Origin: Sphingomonas caeni
GTDB lineage: Bacteria; Pseudomonadota; Alphaproteobacteria; Sphingomonadales; Sphingomonadaceae
DNA: 64,000 nt
Assembly: GCF_026013415.1 (NCBI RefSeq)
Contig: NZ_JAPDOK010000002.1
Location: 62,001-126,000, forward strand
Direction of reading: 5' to 3'
Positions within the stretch are counted from its first letter, which is position 1. Each line of letters starts with the position of its first letter. The notes under the pieces were generated by a model. The model worked only from the letters and a program-made list of their open reading frames with translations. It had not been told where the DNA came from and did not search any database. Shown piece by piece: positions 42,718 to 51,369 of the stretch. Made by a program: the position numbers and the translations under genes.

Positions 42718-43521
42718 TTACTGGCCCGGCGCCCTGCGGACATGCTCGCCGCGCCACACCGCGATATTGTCGAACAGCGCATGGACGGTCGCGTAGCTGC
42801 CGTCGCTGTTCTTCGGCGCCCAGCTCGGGTCGTTACCGCCATGGAAGGTCTCGAACATGAAGCGGCTGATCAGCGTGTCGTCGCTCGTTGCCCCACGCAG
42901 CCGGATCCCCTGCTGCTGCTCGGTGAGCACGCCATCGACATAGAGGCGGACGAAACCGTCCGCCTTGTCGGGGGCGCTGTTGACGCGGACATGGATCGAG
43001 ACGGCGTACCAGCGCCCTGTGACGAACGAGAGCGGGCGGACGACCACGCCATGATCGCCATATTTGCCCGCCTGGTCCTGGTGATAGGTGTAGAGTTCGA
43101 CATGCCCGCCGGTGCGCCACATCACCCGCGCGCTCCAGCCGTCGGGGCGGATCGGGTCGCCGCCGGTGACCGGCCTGTCGGGCCCCAGCCCGAGCAGCTT
43201 GCCGCCCAGCACGAACTGGAAATCGCGTTCGAACTGGACATCGTAGTCGAGCGTATATTCGGGCCCGCGCTCGCCGAGATCGATGCTGCGGGTCAGCCGC
43301 TCGCTGCCCACGGGTCCGCCGATATAGCTGGCCCTGAGCGCTCTGCCGCCGCCGACCCCCGCGCCATCGGCCAGCGTCAGCCTGGGGTCGCGGAGCAATG
43401 CCTGCGCGACCGCGCCATTGCCTTCGAACCCCTCGGCGATCACCGGACGCGCGCCCTGGCGCGCACCCGCACCGGCGCCCGTCAGGGCCATCGCCAGTAT
43501 TGCTATCGCCCAGCCGCGCAT
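42718..43521 (-). CDS. Secreted PL14-like polysaccharide lyase
   Basis: A protein of 267 residues with a signal peptide (AILAMALTGAGAGA) and a beta-jelly-roll domain. It resembles polysaccharide lyase 14-type proteins: YTLDYDVQFERDFQFVLGGKLLGLG, DGWSARVMWRTGGHVELYTYHQDQAGKYGD and GRWYAVSIHVRVN. The family includes alginate and glucuronan lyases; the substrate is unassigned. The start at 43521 begins directly at the leader. It diverges from the AspH-type gene. Confidence 0.72.
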   Translation of the reverse strand: MRGWAIAILAMALTGAGAGARQGARPVIAEGFEGNGAVAQALLRDPRLTLADGAGVGGGRALRASYIGGPVGSERLTRSIDLGERGPEYTLDYDVQFERDFQFVLGGKLLGLGPDRPVTGGDPIRPDGWSARVMWRTGGHVELYTYHQDQAGKYGDHGVVVRPLSFVTGRWYAVSIHVRVNSAPDKADGFVRLYVDGVLTEQQQGIRLRGATSDDTLISRFMFETFHGGNDPSWAPKNSDGSYATVHALFDNIAVWRGEHVRRAPGQ

Positions 43522-43624
43522 GGCCCAGCATGGCACGCGCACCGGGCGCTCCGCAACAACGGGGCGGGGCCGGGCCCGATTTCGGCATGGACGCGGCCGA
43601 TTTTTGTAATAGTCACAAGGGGCC

Positions 43625-44776
43625 ATGCAGATCACGAACGATGAGGCGATGAGCCTGGTGCGACGGGGCGCCGAGGCTTTGCAGCAGGGCCGGGCGGCCG
43701 AGGCGCGCGGGCACCTGCAGCGCGTGACCGCGACGGGGCGCGCCAATGCCCAGATCTGGCTGCTGCTCGCCACCGCCTGCCGCGCCGACAATGATCCCGT
43801 GGGCGAGGAGGCCGCGATCGACGGCCTGCGCGGGCTCGACGAGCGCGACGTGCGCGCGAACATCATGAAGGGCGATTGCCGCGCCCGCGCGGGCGACCAT
43901 CGCGGTTCGCTCGGCTTTTACGAGGCGGCGCTGCTCGTCGCGCAAAGCCAGCCGGTTCCCGACAGCCTCGTCCCCGAGGTCCGGCGGGCGGAGGCCGCGG
44001 TGGCGGAGTGGCGCGAGCGGCTCGATGCCGAGCGCGAAGCGGCGCTGATCGCGCGGGGCTTTCCGGTGGCCGGCCGCAGTCCGCGCTTTCAGCAGGCGCT
44101 CGACATATTGGCGGGCCGCAAGCGGATCTATGTGCAGGAGCCGACCGGCTATTATTTCCCGGGGCTGCCGAACATCCAGTATTTCGACACCGCCCAGTTC
44201 GACTGGGCGCCCGGCATCGAGGCCGCGACCGGCGCGATCCTCGAGGAGCTGAACGGGCTGCTGGCGGGCATGCGCGGCGACTTCCGGCCCTATCTCAAGG
44301 CCGATCCCAACCATGCCCGCATCGACCAGAACCATCTGCTCGACAGCCCCGACTGGAGCGTGCTGTTTTTGTGCGAGAATGGCAGGAACGAGGAGGCGGT
44401 GATTGCGCGCTGCCCGCGGACCTGGGCGGCGGTGCAGACCGCGCCGATGCCGCAATTCGCCAACTCACCGACCGCCATGTTCTCGCTGCTGCGCGCCGGC
44501 GCGCGGATCCCGCCGCATACCGGCATGTTCAACACGCGCCTCGTTTGCCACCTGCCGCTTATCGTGCCGCCCGGATGCAGGTTCCGCGTCGGCAACGAGG
44601 TGCGCGAATGGGAGGTGGGCAAGCTGCTCGTCTTCGACGACACGATCGAGCACGAAGCCTGGAACGACAGCGGCGAGGACCGCGTCGTGCTGATCTTCGA
44701 CATCTGGCGCCCCGAGCTGAGCGAGCAGGAACGGCTGGAATTCGCCGCCCTGGCGAGCGGGCCGCTGCTCGAGTAG
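43625..44776 (+). CDS. TPR-containing aspartyl/asparaginyl beta-hydroxylase-type protein
   Basis: A protein of 383 residues: N-terminal TPR-like helices (about 5-130) and a C-terminal AspH domain. The iron-binding histidines lie in PPHTGMFNTRLVCHLPL and DDTIEHEAWND, with the C-terminal RVVLIFDIWRPEL that binds 2-oxoglutarate. As in other AspH proteins, the facial triad lacks the usual acid. It may hydroxylate a protein or a lipid/peptide substrate. The TPR probably recruits the partner. Confidence 0.88.
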   Translation: MQITNDEAMSLVRRGAEALQQGRAAEARGHLQRVTATGRANAQIWLLLATACRADNDPVGEEAAIDGLRGLDERDVRANIMKGDCRARAGDHRGSLGFYEAALLVAQSQPVPDSLVPEVRRAEAAVAEWRERLDAEREAALIARGFPVAGRSPRFQQALDILAGRKRIYVQEPTGYYFPGLPNIQYFDTAQFDWAPGIEAATGAILEELNGLLAGMRGDFRPYLKADPNHARIDQNHLLDSPDWSVLFLCENGRNEEAVIARCPRTWAAVQTAPMPQFANSPTAMFSLLRAGARIPPHTGMFNTRLVCHLPLIVPPGCRFRVGNEVREWEVGKLLVFDDTIEHEAWNDSGEDRVVLIFDIWRPELSEQERLEFAALASGPLLE

Positions 44777-44782
44777 CGGGCC

Positions 44783-46039
44783 TCAGGCCGCCGCTTCCTC
44801 CGCGTCGAGACCATAAGCGGTGTGCAGCAGCCGCACCGCCAGCTCGGTCTCGTCCTCATGGATCAGGACCGAGACCTTGATCTCCGAGGTGGCGATGGCG
44901 AGGATATTGATGCCGCGCTCGCCAAGCGTCTTGAACATCGTCGCCGCGACGCCCGCATGGCTGCGCATCCCCACGCCGACGATCGAGATTTTCGAGACGC
45001 GGCTGTCATGCACCAGCTTGTTGTAGCCGATCGAGACCTGGGCCTTTTGCAGCACGTCGAGCGCGCGGGTGAGCTCGGCGCCGGGGACGGTGAAGGTCAC
45101 GTCGGTCGAGCCGGTGGCATGGGCGACGTTCTGGACGATCACGTCGACATTGATGTTGGCCTCCGCGAGCGGACCGAAGATCGCCGCGACCGCGCCGGGG
45201 CGGTCGGGCACCTCGACCAGGGTGATCTTGGCCTCGTTCTTGTCGTGCGCGATGCCGGTGATGAGCTGGCGTTCCACGTCTTCAATCTCCTCTTCGCCGA
45301 CGATCATCGTGCCCGGCAACGTGTCGGCGGCGGGGCCGTCGACGAACGAAGAGAGCACCTGGACGCGGACGCCTTCCTTCATCGCGAGCCCCACCGAGCG
45401 CGTCTGGAGCACCTTGGCCCCCACGCTCGCGAGCTCGAGCATTTCTTCGTACGTCACGCGCTTGAGCTTGCGCGCGCGCGGCACGATGCGCGGATCGGTG
45501 GTATAGACCCCGTCGACATCGGTGTAGATGTCGCAGCGGTCGGCCTTCATCGCCGCCGCGACCGCCACCGCCGACGTGTCCGATCCGCCGCGGCCCAGGG
45601 TGGTCACGCGGCCGCTGTCGGCCACGCCCTGGAAGCCCGGGATCACCGCGACCTCGCCCTGCGCGAGCGAGGCATCGAGCGCTTGCGTGTCGATCCCCTC
45701 GATCCGCGCCGAGGCATGCGCGTCGCTGGTGTGCACCGGGAGCTGCCAGCCGAGCCAGCTGCGCGCGGGCACGCCGATCGCCTGCAGCGCAATGGCGAGA
45801 AGGCCCGAAGTGACCTGTTCGCCCGCGGAGACGACGACGTCATATTCCCTGGGATCGTAGAGCGACGAGGCCTCGCGGCAGAAGCCGACCAGCCGGTCGG
45901 TCTCGCCCGCCATCGCCGAGACGACCACCGCGACCTGATTGCCCGCCTGCCATTCACGCTTCACCCGCGCGGCGACGCTGCGGATGCGCTCGATTCCGGC
46001 CATCGAGGTGCCGCCGAACTTCATCACGATGCGTGCCAT
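44783..46039 (-). CDS. lysC: Aspartate kinase
   Basis: A protein of 418 residues with the amino-acid kinase N-terminal domain (MKFGGTSMAG, SAGEQVTSGLLA, TLGRGGSDTSAVA) and two ACT domains for allosteric control by lysine and threonine. It makes aspartyl phosphate at the head of the lysine, threonine and methionine pathway. The start at 46039 matches the family N-terminus; the upstream in-frame ATG at 46111 would overlap ubiG. Confidence 0.95.
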   Translation of the reverse strand: MARIVMKFGGTSMAGIERIRSVAARVKREWQAGNQVAVVVSAMAGETDRLVGFCREASSLYDPREYDVVVSAGEQVTSGLLAIALQAIGVPARSWLGWQLPVHTSDAHASARIEGIDTQALDASLAQGEVAVIPGFQGVADSGRVTTLGRGGSDTSAVAVAAAMKADRCDIYTDVDGVYTTDPRIVPRARKLKRVTYEEMLELASVGAKVLQTRSVGLAMKEGVRVQVLSSFVDGPAADTLPGTMIVGEEEIEDVERQLITGIAHDKNEAKITLVEVPDRPGAVAAIFGPLAEANINVDVIVQNVAHATGSTDVTFTVPGAELTRALDVLQKAQVSIGYNKLVHDSRVSKISIVGVGMRSHAGVAATMFKTLGERGINILAIATSEIKVSVLIHEDETELAVRLLHTAYGLDAEEAAA

Positions 46040-46098
46040 GGATGGGGTCTTGTCTTCCGGGCCTTGGGGTGGGGACGCCGGGCTGATAGGAGGCGGCC

Positions 46099-46830
46099 AT
46101 GGCAAAGGCAATAATAGCTACCGTTGACCCCCGCGAAGCTGAGCATTTCGGCAAGCTCGCCGCCGACTGGTGGAATCCCAAGGGCAGCTCGGCGATGCTC
46201 CATCGGCTCAACCCGGCGCGGCTGGCCTATCTGCGCGAGCGCATAGACCGGCATTGGGGGCGCGAATCCTCGGATTTCGCGCCGCTCAGGGGCAAGACGG
46301 CGCTCGATGTGGGGTGCGGCGCAGGCCTGCTGACCGAGCCGCTGGCGCGGTTGGGGGCGAAGGCGACGGGACTGGATGCCGCGCCCGAGAATATCGGCGC
46401 GGCGCGGGCGCACGCCGCAGCGGTGGGGCTCGAGATCGACTATCTCGCCGGCGGGATCGAGGCGGTCGCCGGGCGGCGCTTCGATCTGGTCGTATCGATG
46501 GAGGTGATCGAGCATGTCGCCGACACCGCGGCCTTTGCACGCGGGTTGGCCGATGCGCTGGCGCCGGGCGGATTGATGATACTATCGACGCCGAACCGCA
46601 CCGCGCTCTCGAAGCTCGCGATGATCACCATCGGCGAGGGAAGCGGCGCCATCCCGAGGGGCACGCACGACTGGAACCAGTTCCTCACCCCCGACGAGCT
46701 GACCGTTTTGCTCGCCGGGGCTGGGCTTGAGGTGACCCACCTCCAGGGCCTGGGCTTCTCGCCCGCACGCGGCTTCGTGCTGAGCGAGGATGTCAGCCTC
46801 GACTATCTGGTGACGGTCATCCGCGCCTGA
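46099..46830 (+). CDS. ubiG: Ubiquinone biosynthesis O-methyltransferase UbiG
   Basis: A protein of 243 residues, full length for UbiG. It has the family N-terminus AEHFGKLAADWWNPKGSSAMLHRLNPARLAYL and the SAM-binding loop ALDVGCGAGLLTEPLA. It performs both O-methylations of ubiquinone synthesis. AGGAGG lies five bases before the ATG. It diverges from lysC across 59 bp, and its stop abuts the stop of the next convergent gene exactly. Confidence 0.95.
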   Translation: MAKAIIATVDPREAEHFGKLAADWWNPKGSSAMLHRLNPARLAYLRERIDRHWGRESSDFAPLRGKTALDVGCGAGLLTEPLARLGAKATGLDAAPENIGAARAHAAAVGLEIDYLAGGIEAVAGRRFDLVVSMEVIEHVADTAAFARGLADALAPGGLMILSTPNRTALSKLAMITIGEGSGAIPRGTHDWNQFLTPDELTVLLAGAGLEVTHLQGLGFSPARGFVLSEDVSLDYLVTVIRA

Positions 46831-47388
46831 TCATTTCTTGTCGGTATCGAGCACCGCGACCAGCCCGAGCGCCACGGTCTGCTTGCCGGTGTTGACATGG
46901 AAGGTCGCGCCGATCGTGCCCTTGGCATAATCCTTGTCGGCGACGCCCGCGACCTGGAACAGCTTCCATTCGGGGGTGATCTCGAACGGCTTGGCGAAGA
47001 TCGTGGTGTAGGGCGCGCTGGAAAGCTGGACCTGTGCGTTGATCGTGGCGGTGGTCACGCCGGGCTCTGCCTTGACGAGCTTGGCATAGAACATCAGCAC
47101 CAGATGATCGCCCGCCTTGATGTCCTGGAGGATCGGCGAACCGATCCCGACCGCATAGGGCGTGCCGCTGCCGGTCACCGAGACGGCCAGCGAGCGGCCG
47201 CCCTGCACGGTGTCGTCCCGCTTCGATTTGGGCGTGGGGTTCACGCCATAAATGGTGAAGGTCGAAGGATCGGGATTGTTGACGATCTGCCGGGCGGCGG
47301 CATCGTCGCTTTGCTGCTGCGGCAGCGCGGCGATGGCGGCCACCGGAGCAGCCAGCAGACCCAGAGCGAGCGCGATACGAAGCGACAT
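46831..47388 (-). CDS. Secreted protein with carbohydrate-binding-like beta-sandwich
   Basis: A protein of 185 residues with a signal peptide (LGLLAAPVAAIAA) and a beta-rich domain (about 40-180) whose pattern resembles CBM4/9-type modules. Examples are GGRSLAVSVTGSGTPYAVGIGSPI, GDHLVLMFYAKLVKA, EITPEWKLFQVAG and IGATFHVNTGKQTVALG. There is no catalytic domain. A striking palindrome lies just upstream. The carbohydrate-binding idea is inference. Confidence 0.65.
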   Translation of the reverse strand: MSLRIALALGLLAAPVAAIAALPQQQSDDAAARQIVNNPDPSTFTIYGVNPTPKSKRDDTVQGGRSLAVSVTGSGTPYAVGIGSPILQDIKAGDHLVLMFYAKLVKAEPGVTTATINAQVQLSSAPYTTIFAKPFEITPEWKLFQVAGVADKDYAKGTIGATFHVNTGKQTVALGLVAVLDTDKK

Positions 47389-47407
47389 GATTTCCTCCCC
47401 GATATTT

Positions 47408-47433
47408 GTTTCTGAAAATCGTTTTCATGAAAC
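47408..47433. promoter_or_regulatory. Operator-like palindrome upstream of secreted CBM-like gene
   Basis: TGAAAA-TCG-TTTTCA (47413-47427) is a perfect 6-bp dyad, extended by GTTTC/GAAAC flanks (47408-47412 and 47429-47433, one base off register). It lies 20-45 nt upstream of the start at 47388. The TGAAAA(N)CGTTTTCA layout is typical of LacI-family sugar regulators. Confidence 0.55.
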
Positions 47434-47464
47434 ATAAATCCGCGCCGGGCGCCGATCAATGGCT

Positions 47465-47836
47465 TTAGAAGAGGCGCCCGCCGTTCGGAACCGGGACGCC
47501 GGGGTGGAACAGCACGACCTTGCCGTCCGCGTCGGGGAAACCGAGCGTCAGCACCTCGGACATCATCGGCCCGATCTGGCGCGGCGGGAAATTGACCACC
47601 GCGGCGACCTGAAGCCCGGGCAACTGATCGAGCGTGTAATGCTCGGTGATCTGCGCCGAGGAGCGCTTGACCCCGATCGCGGGGCCGAAATCGATCGCGA
47701 GCCGATAGGCAGGCTTGCGCGCCTCGGGGAAAGGCAGCGCCTCGACGATCGTACCGACGCGGATATCGACCGCGAGGAACTGGTCGAAACCGATGACCGG
47801 TGCGGCCACCGCGCCGCTATCGTGATGAACATGCAC
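47465..47836 (-). CDS. csaA: CsaA-like tRNA-binding-domain protein
   Basis: A protein of 123 residues with the OB-fold EMAP/Trbp111 domain of CsaA: FLAVDIRVGTIVEALPFPEARKPAYRLAIDFGPAIGVKRSSAQIT and AVVNFPPRQIGPMMSEVLTLGF. CsaA dimers bind tRNA and have been linked to secretion chaperoning. AAGGG lies four bases before the ATG. Confidence 0.88.
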   Translation of the reverse strand: MHVHHDSGAVAAPVIGFDQFLAVDIRVGTIVEALPFPEARKPAYRLAIDFGPAIGVKRSSAQITEHYTLDQLPGLQVAAVVNFPPRQIGPMMSEVLTLGFPDADGKVVLFHPGVPVPNGGRLF

Positions 47837-47886
47837 CCTTTTTGCTCCGGACTGGTTGATGCGCCATCTTGTAAGGAGTTCGCATC

Positions 47887-48066
47887 ATGCCTGCAAAATC
47901 CGCTGCCCAGCAAAAGGCCGCCGGCGCGGCGCTTTCCGCCAAGCGGGGCGATACGCCCAAATCCAAGCTCAAGGGCGCCTCCAGGCAAATGGCGGAATCG
48001 ATGACCCAGAAGCAGCTCGAGGAATTCGCGCATACCAAGCGCAAGGGCAAGCCCGAGCACGTCTGA
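47887..48066 (+). CDS. DUF3008 miniprotein
   Basis: A short gene of 59 residues. The product begins MPAKSAAQQKAAGAAL, is Lys/Ala/Gln-rich, contains KLKGASRQMAESMTQKQL and ends KRKGKPEHV. This matches the small basic DUF3008 family found in many Gram-negatives. AAGGAG lies nine bases before the ATG. Function unknown; the KxxS/SMT repeats are seen in stress-related, possibly DNA- or RNA-binding miniproteins. Confidence 0.85.
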   Translation: MPAKSAAQQKAAGAALSAKRGDTPKSKLKGASRQMAESMTQKQLEEFAHTKRKGKPEHV

Positions 48067-48105
48067 ACGCTTGCGGTTGTTCCGTGTTTGTTCCATTATT
48101 GCCGG

Positions 48106-48783
48106 ATGCAACCGAGCTTCGGCTTCAATGGGCATGACGATATCCTGCGCTGGCGCGGGGCGTTGCGGGCATCCGGGCCGCCGCGCTTGTGGACGCGGCG
48201 CAAGCCGGTCGGGCAGCTCGTCAAATCGATGATCAGCGGGCGCACCCGCGATGCTGTGTCGCTCGCAGCCTATGACCGGCTGGTCGCACGCTACCGCTCG
48301 CCCCGGCGGGTCGCACGGGCGCCGCGGCGCGAGATTGCGCGGTGCATCCGCGACGTGACCTTTGCGGGGGACAAGGCGGGGTATCTCGTCCAGACGCTGC
48401 GCGGGATCGAGGCCGAGCGCGGCGGCTTCGCGCTCGATTTTCTTGGGGAGGCCCCGCTCGCCGAGGCGCTGGCCTGGCTCGAGCGCTTCCCCGGCGTCGG
48501 CCGCAAGGTCGCGGCGGCGACGCTCAACGCCAGCACGCTCAACCGCCCGGTGTTCATCGTCGACAGCCATGTGTTGCGCATCTTCCGGCGCCTCGGCTTT
48601 GCCGGCGCGCATGCAGAGGCGGCGGCGGTCAGCGAGGCAGTGACCGGTGCGATGTCCGAATGGTCGGGGGATGAGTTTCTGGACTTCCATGTCCTGATGA
48701 AGCGGCTTGGCCAGACGCGCTGCCGGCCCGACCGGGCCGATTGCGCAGGCTGTCCGCTCGCAGGCGATTGCAGGGCCGGTTGA
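48106..48783 (+). CDS. Endonuclease III-like HhH-GPD DNA glycosylase
   Basis: A protein of 225 residues with the helix-hairpin-helix [17 protein letters not shown] (its lysine is at the catalytic position), the aspartate in [13 protein letters not shown] and a C-terminal four-cysteine cluster [17 protein letters not shown] that binds [4Fe-4S]. It removes oxidised pyrimidines or similar bases and may have AP lyase activity. The ATG at 48106 fits the family start. ung starts 34 nt downstream on the same strand, giving a base-excision-repair pair. Confidence 0.88.
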   Translation: MQPSFGFNGHDDILRWRGALRASGPPRLWTRRKPVGQLVKSMISGRTRDAVSLAAYDRLVARYRSPRRVARAPRREIARCIRDVTFAGDKAGYLVQTLRGIEAERGGFALDFLGEAPLAEALAWLERFPGVGRKVAAATLNASTLNRPVFIVDSHVLRIFRRLGFAGAHAEAAAVSEAVTGAMSEWSGDEFLDFHVLMKRLGQTRCRPDRADCAGCPLAGDCRAG

Positions 48784-48817
48784 CGGGATAGCCGCGCCTG
48801 CCGCATTTCCGGAGGCC

Positions 48818-49519
48818 ATGGGCGACGTCAAACTGCACCCGAGCTGGCTCGAACCGCTGCGGCCGGAATTCGAGAGCCCCTATATGGCGGCGCTGCGCGA
48901 ATATCTGGTGGCGGAAAAGGCGGCGGGCAAGCGCATCTTCCCGGCGGGCGGCGAGTGGTTCCGCGCGCTCGACCTGACCCCGCTCGAGCAGGTTCGCGTG
49001 GTGATCCTCGGGCAGGATCCCTATCATGGCCCCGGCCAGGCGCATGGGCTGTGTTTTTCGGTCAGGCCCGATATCCGCGTGCCGCCGAGCCTGGTCAACA
49101 TCTACAAGGAGCTGCAGAGCGATCTCGGCATCCCGCCCGCGCGGCACGGCTTTCTGGAGCATTGGGCCGAGCAGGGCGTGCTGCTGCTCAACGCTGTGCT
49201 GACGGTGCAGATGGGGATCGCCGCCTCGCATCAGGGGCGCGGCTGGGAACGGTTCACCGACGCGGTGATCCGGCTGGTCAATGCCAAGCCCGAGCCGGTG
49301 GTGTTCATGCTCTGGGGCAGCCATGCGCAGAAAAAGGCGGCGTTCGTCGATTCGATCGATCGCGGCGGGCGGCACCTCGTCCTCAAGTCGGTCCACCCCT
49401 CGCCGCTCTCGGCGCATGGCGGCTTTTTCGGCTCGAAGCCCTTTTCCAAGGCCAATGCTTTTCTGGAGAGTCAGGGCATGAAGCCGATCGACTGGAAGCT
49501 GCCGGAGCGCATCGGCTAA
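48818..49519 (+). CDS. ung: Uracil-DNA glycosylase (family 1)
   Basis: A protein of 233 residues with the catalytic loop [21 protein letters not shown] and the minor-groove intercalation loop [12 protein letters not shown]. It excises uracil from DNA. The start at 48818 has GGAGG only two bases upstream but gives the expected N-terminus. With UdgX at 15893, the genome has two distinct uracil-DNA glycosylases in this window alone. Confidence 0.96.
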   Translation: MGDVKLHPSWLEPLRPEFESPYMAALREYLVAEKAAGKRIFPAGGEWFRALDLTPLEQVRVVILGQDPYHGPGQAHGLCFSVRPDIRVPPSLVNIYKELQSDLGIPPARHGFLEHWAEQGVLLLNAVLTVQMGIAASHQGRGWERFTDAVIRLVNAKPEPVVFMLWGSHAQKKAAFVDSIDRGGRHLVLKSVHPSPLSAHGGFFGSKPFSKANAFLESQGMKPIDWKLPERIG

Positions 49520-49563
49520 GGCGTGCGAGGAAATCCTCCGCACCCCCGGCCCCCTAGCGACCC

Positions 49564-51369
49564 ATGCACATGAACCGCCCCTCCCCTTCTTCCGCACCCG
49601 TGGCGCCCGATCCCGGGCCGGTCGCGATGATCGTCCGGTTCGCGCTGGCCTTCGCGCGCTTCTCGGGTCCGCGGCGCACCGGGCTGGCGCTCGCGGCGAT
49701 GCTGGCCGGCGCGGGTCTCGAAGGCGTCGGACTGGTGCTGTTGGTGCCGATGCTTTCGGTGACGATCGGCACGGGTGCTTCGGCGACCCGGCTCGCCGAG
49801 CTGCTCGGCTGGGTGTTCCACCTGTTCCATCTCGACCGCCGCACCTCGCGCCTGATCTTCCTGTTCGCGGTGTTCGCGGCGGTGATGATCCTGCGCATCC
49901 TGGTCGCGGCGGTGCGCGACGTGCTGCTGGCGCGGCAGCGGATCGAGTTTGTCGAGGGGCGCAGCAGTGCGGTGCTGCGGCGGCTCGCGGGCACGCGCTG
50001 GGAAGTGGTCGCGCGGATGCAGCAGGCGCGGGTGGCGCATGCGCTCAACACCGATATCCTTCAGATCAAGGCGGCGGCGCATCTGCTCCAGCAGGTGGCG
50101 GTCGCGCTGGTGCTGCTGGCGGGCCAGTGCGCCGCGGCGCTGGTGCTCGCCCCCGGGCTCGCGCTGATCTGCTTCGTCTTTCTCGGCGCGGGCGCGCTGC
50201 TGCTGGCGACGACGATGCGGCGCGCGCAGCGCCTGGGCGAGCAGACCGGCTCGGCGAACGTCGCGCTGATGGACAATATCATGCAATATTTCGGCGGGCT
50301 GAAGCTCGCCGTGAGCCAGGACCTGCAGCATCCCTATATCGCCGAGATGGAAGGCGTGCTCCACGGCATCGCCGACCGCCAGATGGCGCATGCCCGCTTC
50401 CAGGCGCGCAGCCAGCTTCTGTTCGGGATCGCCGCGGGGTTCATCGGGCTGGTGATCTGCGTGGTCGGGCTGGCGGTGATGCACATCCATCCGGCGACCC
50501 TGGTCGGCCTGCTGGTGATCCTGGTGCGGATGGCGGGACCCGCGGTCACCTTCCGCCAGGCGGCGCAGCAGTTGGCGCAGCTCGTGCCGCACCACGCGTC
50601 GCTCGACGGGCTGGAGGCGGAGCTCGCCGTGTCGGCCGAACCCCATATCGGCGCCCCCGCGCATCCCGGCCAGCGCCTCACGGGCGCGGTCAGTTTCAGC
50701 GGCGTGAGTTTCGTGCATGCCGGCAGCGAGCGGGACGCCGGGCTTCGCGATTTCTCGATCAGCCTCCCCGAAGGGCAGTTTCTCGGCGTGACCGGCGCTT
50801 CGGGCGCGGGCAAGACCAGCTTCGCCGACCTGCTCGTCGGGCTGCACCGGCCACAGGCGGGCGAGGTCCGGGTGGGCGGCGAGCTGCTCGACGGCGCGGC
50901 CCTGCCGGCGTGGCGCGCGCAGATCGGCTATGTCGCGCAGGACCCCTATCTTTTCCACGACAGCGTGCGGCGGAACCTGCTCTGGGCCGACCCGCAGGCT
51001 GACGAGGCGGCCTTGTGGGAGGCACTCGAACGCGCGGGGGCGGCGGCGCTGGTGCGGGGGATGCCCAAGGGTCTGGACACCGCATTGGGCGAGCGCGGCA
51101 CCCTGCTTTCAGGCGGCGAGCGCCAGCGGCTCGCGGTCGCGCGCGCGCTGATCCGCAAGCCGCGGCTGCTGATCCTCGACGAGGCCACCAACGCGATCGA
51201 CCTGCCCGGCGAGCGGCGGCTGATCGGCGATCTGCGCGCGATCGATCCGCGCCCGACCATGGTGATGATCGCGCACCGGCCCGAAAGCCTCGAACAATGC
51301 GACCGGGTGATCGTCATCGAGGAGGGGCGGCTGGTCTCCGACAAGACCGGCGGCGGCGCGCGGCGATGA
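49564..51369 (+). CDS. ABC exporter (fused membrane and ATPase domains)
   Basis: A protein of 601 residues with about six membrane helices (about 40-345) and a C-terminal nucleotide-binding domain with Walker A GASGAGKTS, Q-loop YVAQDPYLF, signature LLSGGERQRLA and Walker B LLILDEATNAID. The single-chain layout resembles MsbA/PglK-type flippases of lipid-linked glycans. It overlaps the GT2 gene by ATGA, so I infer that it exports or flips the glycan made by this cluster. Confidence 0.9.
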   Translation: MHMNRPSPSSAPVAPDPGPVAMIVRFALAFARFSGPRRTGLALAAMLAGAGLEGVGLVLLVPMLSVTIGTGASATRLAELLGWVFHLFHLDRRTSRLIFLFAVFAAVMILRILVAAVRDVLLARQRIEFVEGRSSAVLRRLAGTRWEVVARMQQARVAHALNTDILQIKAAAHLLQQVAVALVLLAGQCAAALVLAPGLALICFVFLGAGALLLATTMRRAQRLGEQTGSANVALMDNIMQYFGGLKLAVSQDLQHPYIAEMEGVLHGIADRQMAHARFQARSQLLFGIAAGFIGLVICVVGLAVMHIHPATLVGLLVILVRMAGPAVTFRQAAQQLAQLVPHHASLDGLEAELAVSAEPHIGAPAHPGQRLTGAVSFSGVSFVHAGSERDAGLRDFSISLPEGQFLGVTGASGAGKTSFADLLVGLHRPQAGEVRVGGELLDGAALPAWRAQIGYVAQDPYLFHDSVRRNLLWADPQADEAALWEALERAGAAALVRGMPKGLDTALGERGTLLSGGERQRLAVARALIRKPRLLILDEATNAIDLPGERRLIGDLRAIDPRPTMVMIAHRPESLEQCDRVIVIEEGRLVSDKTGGGARR

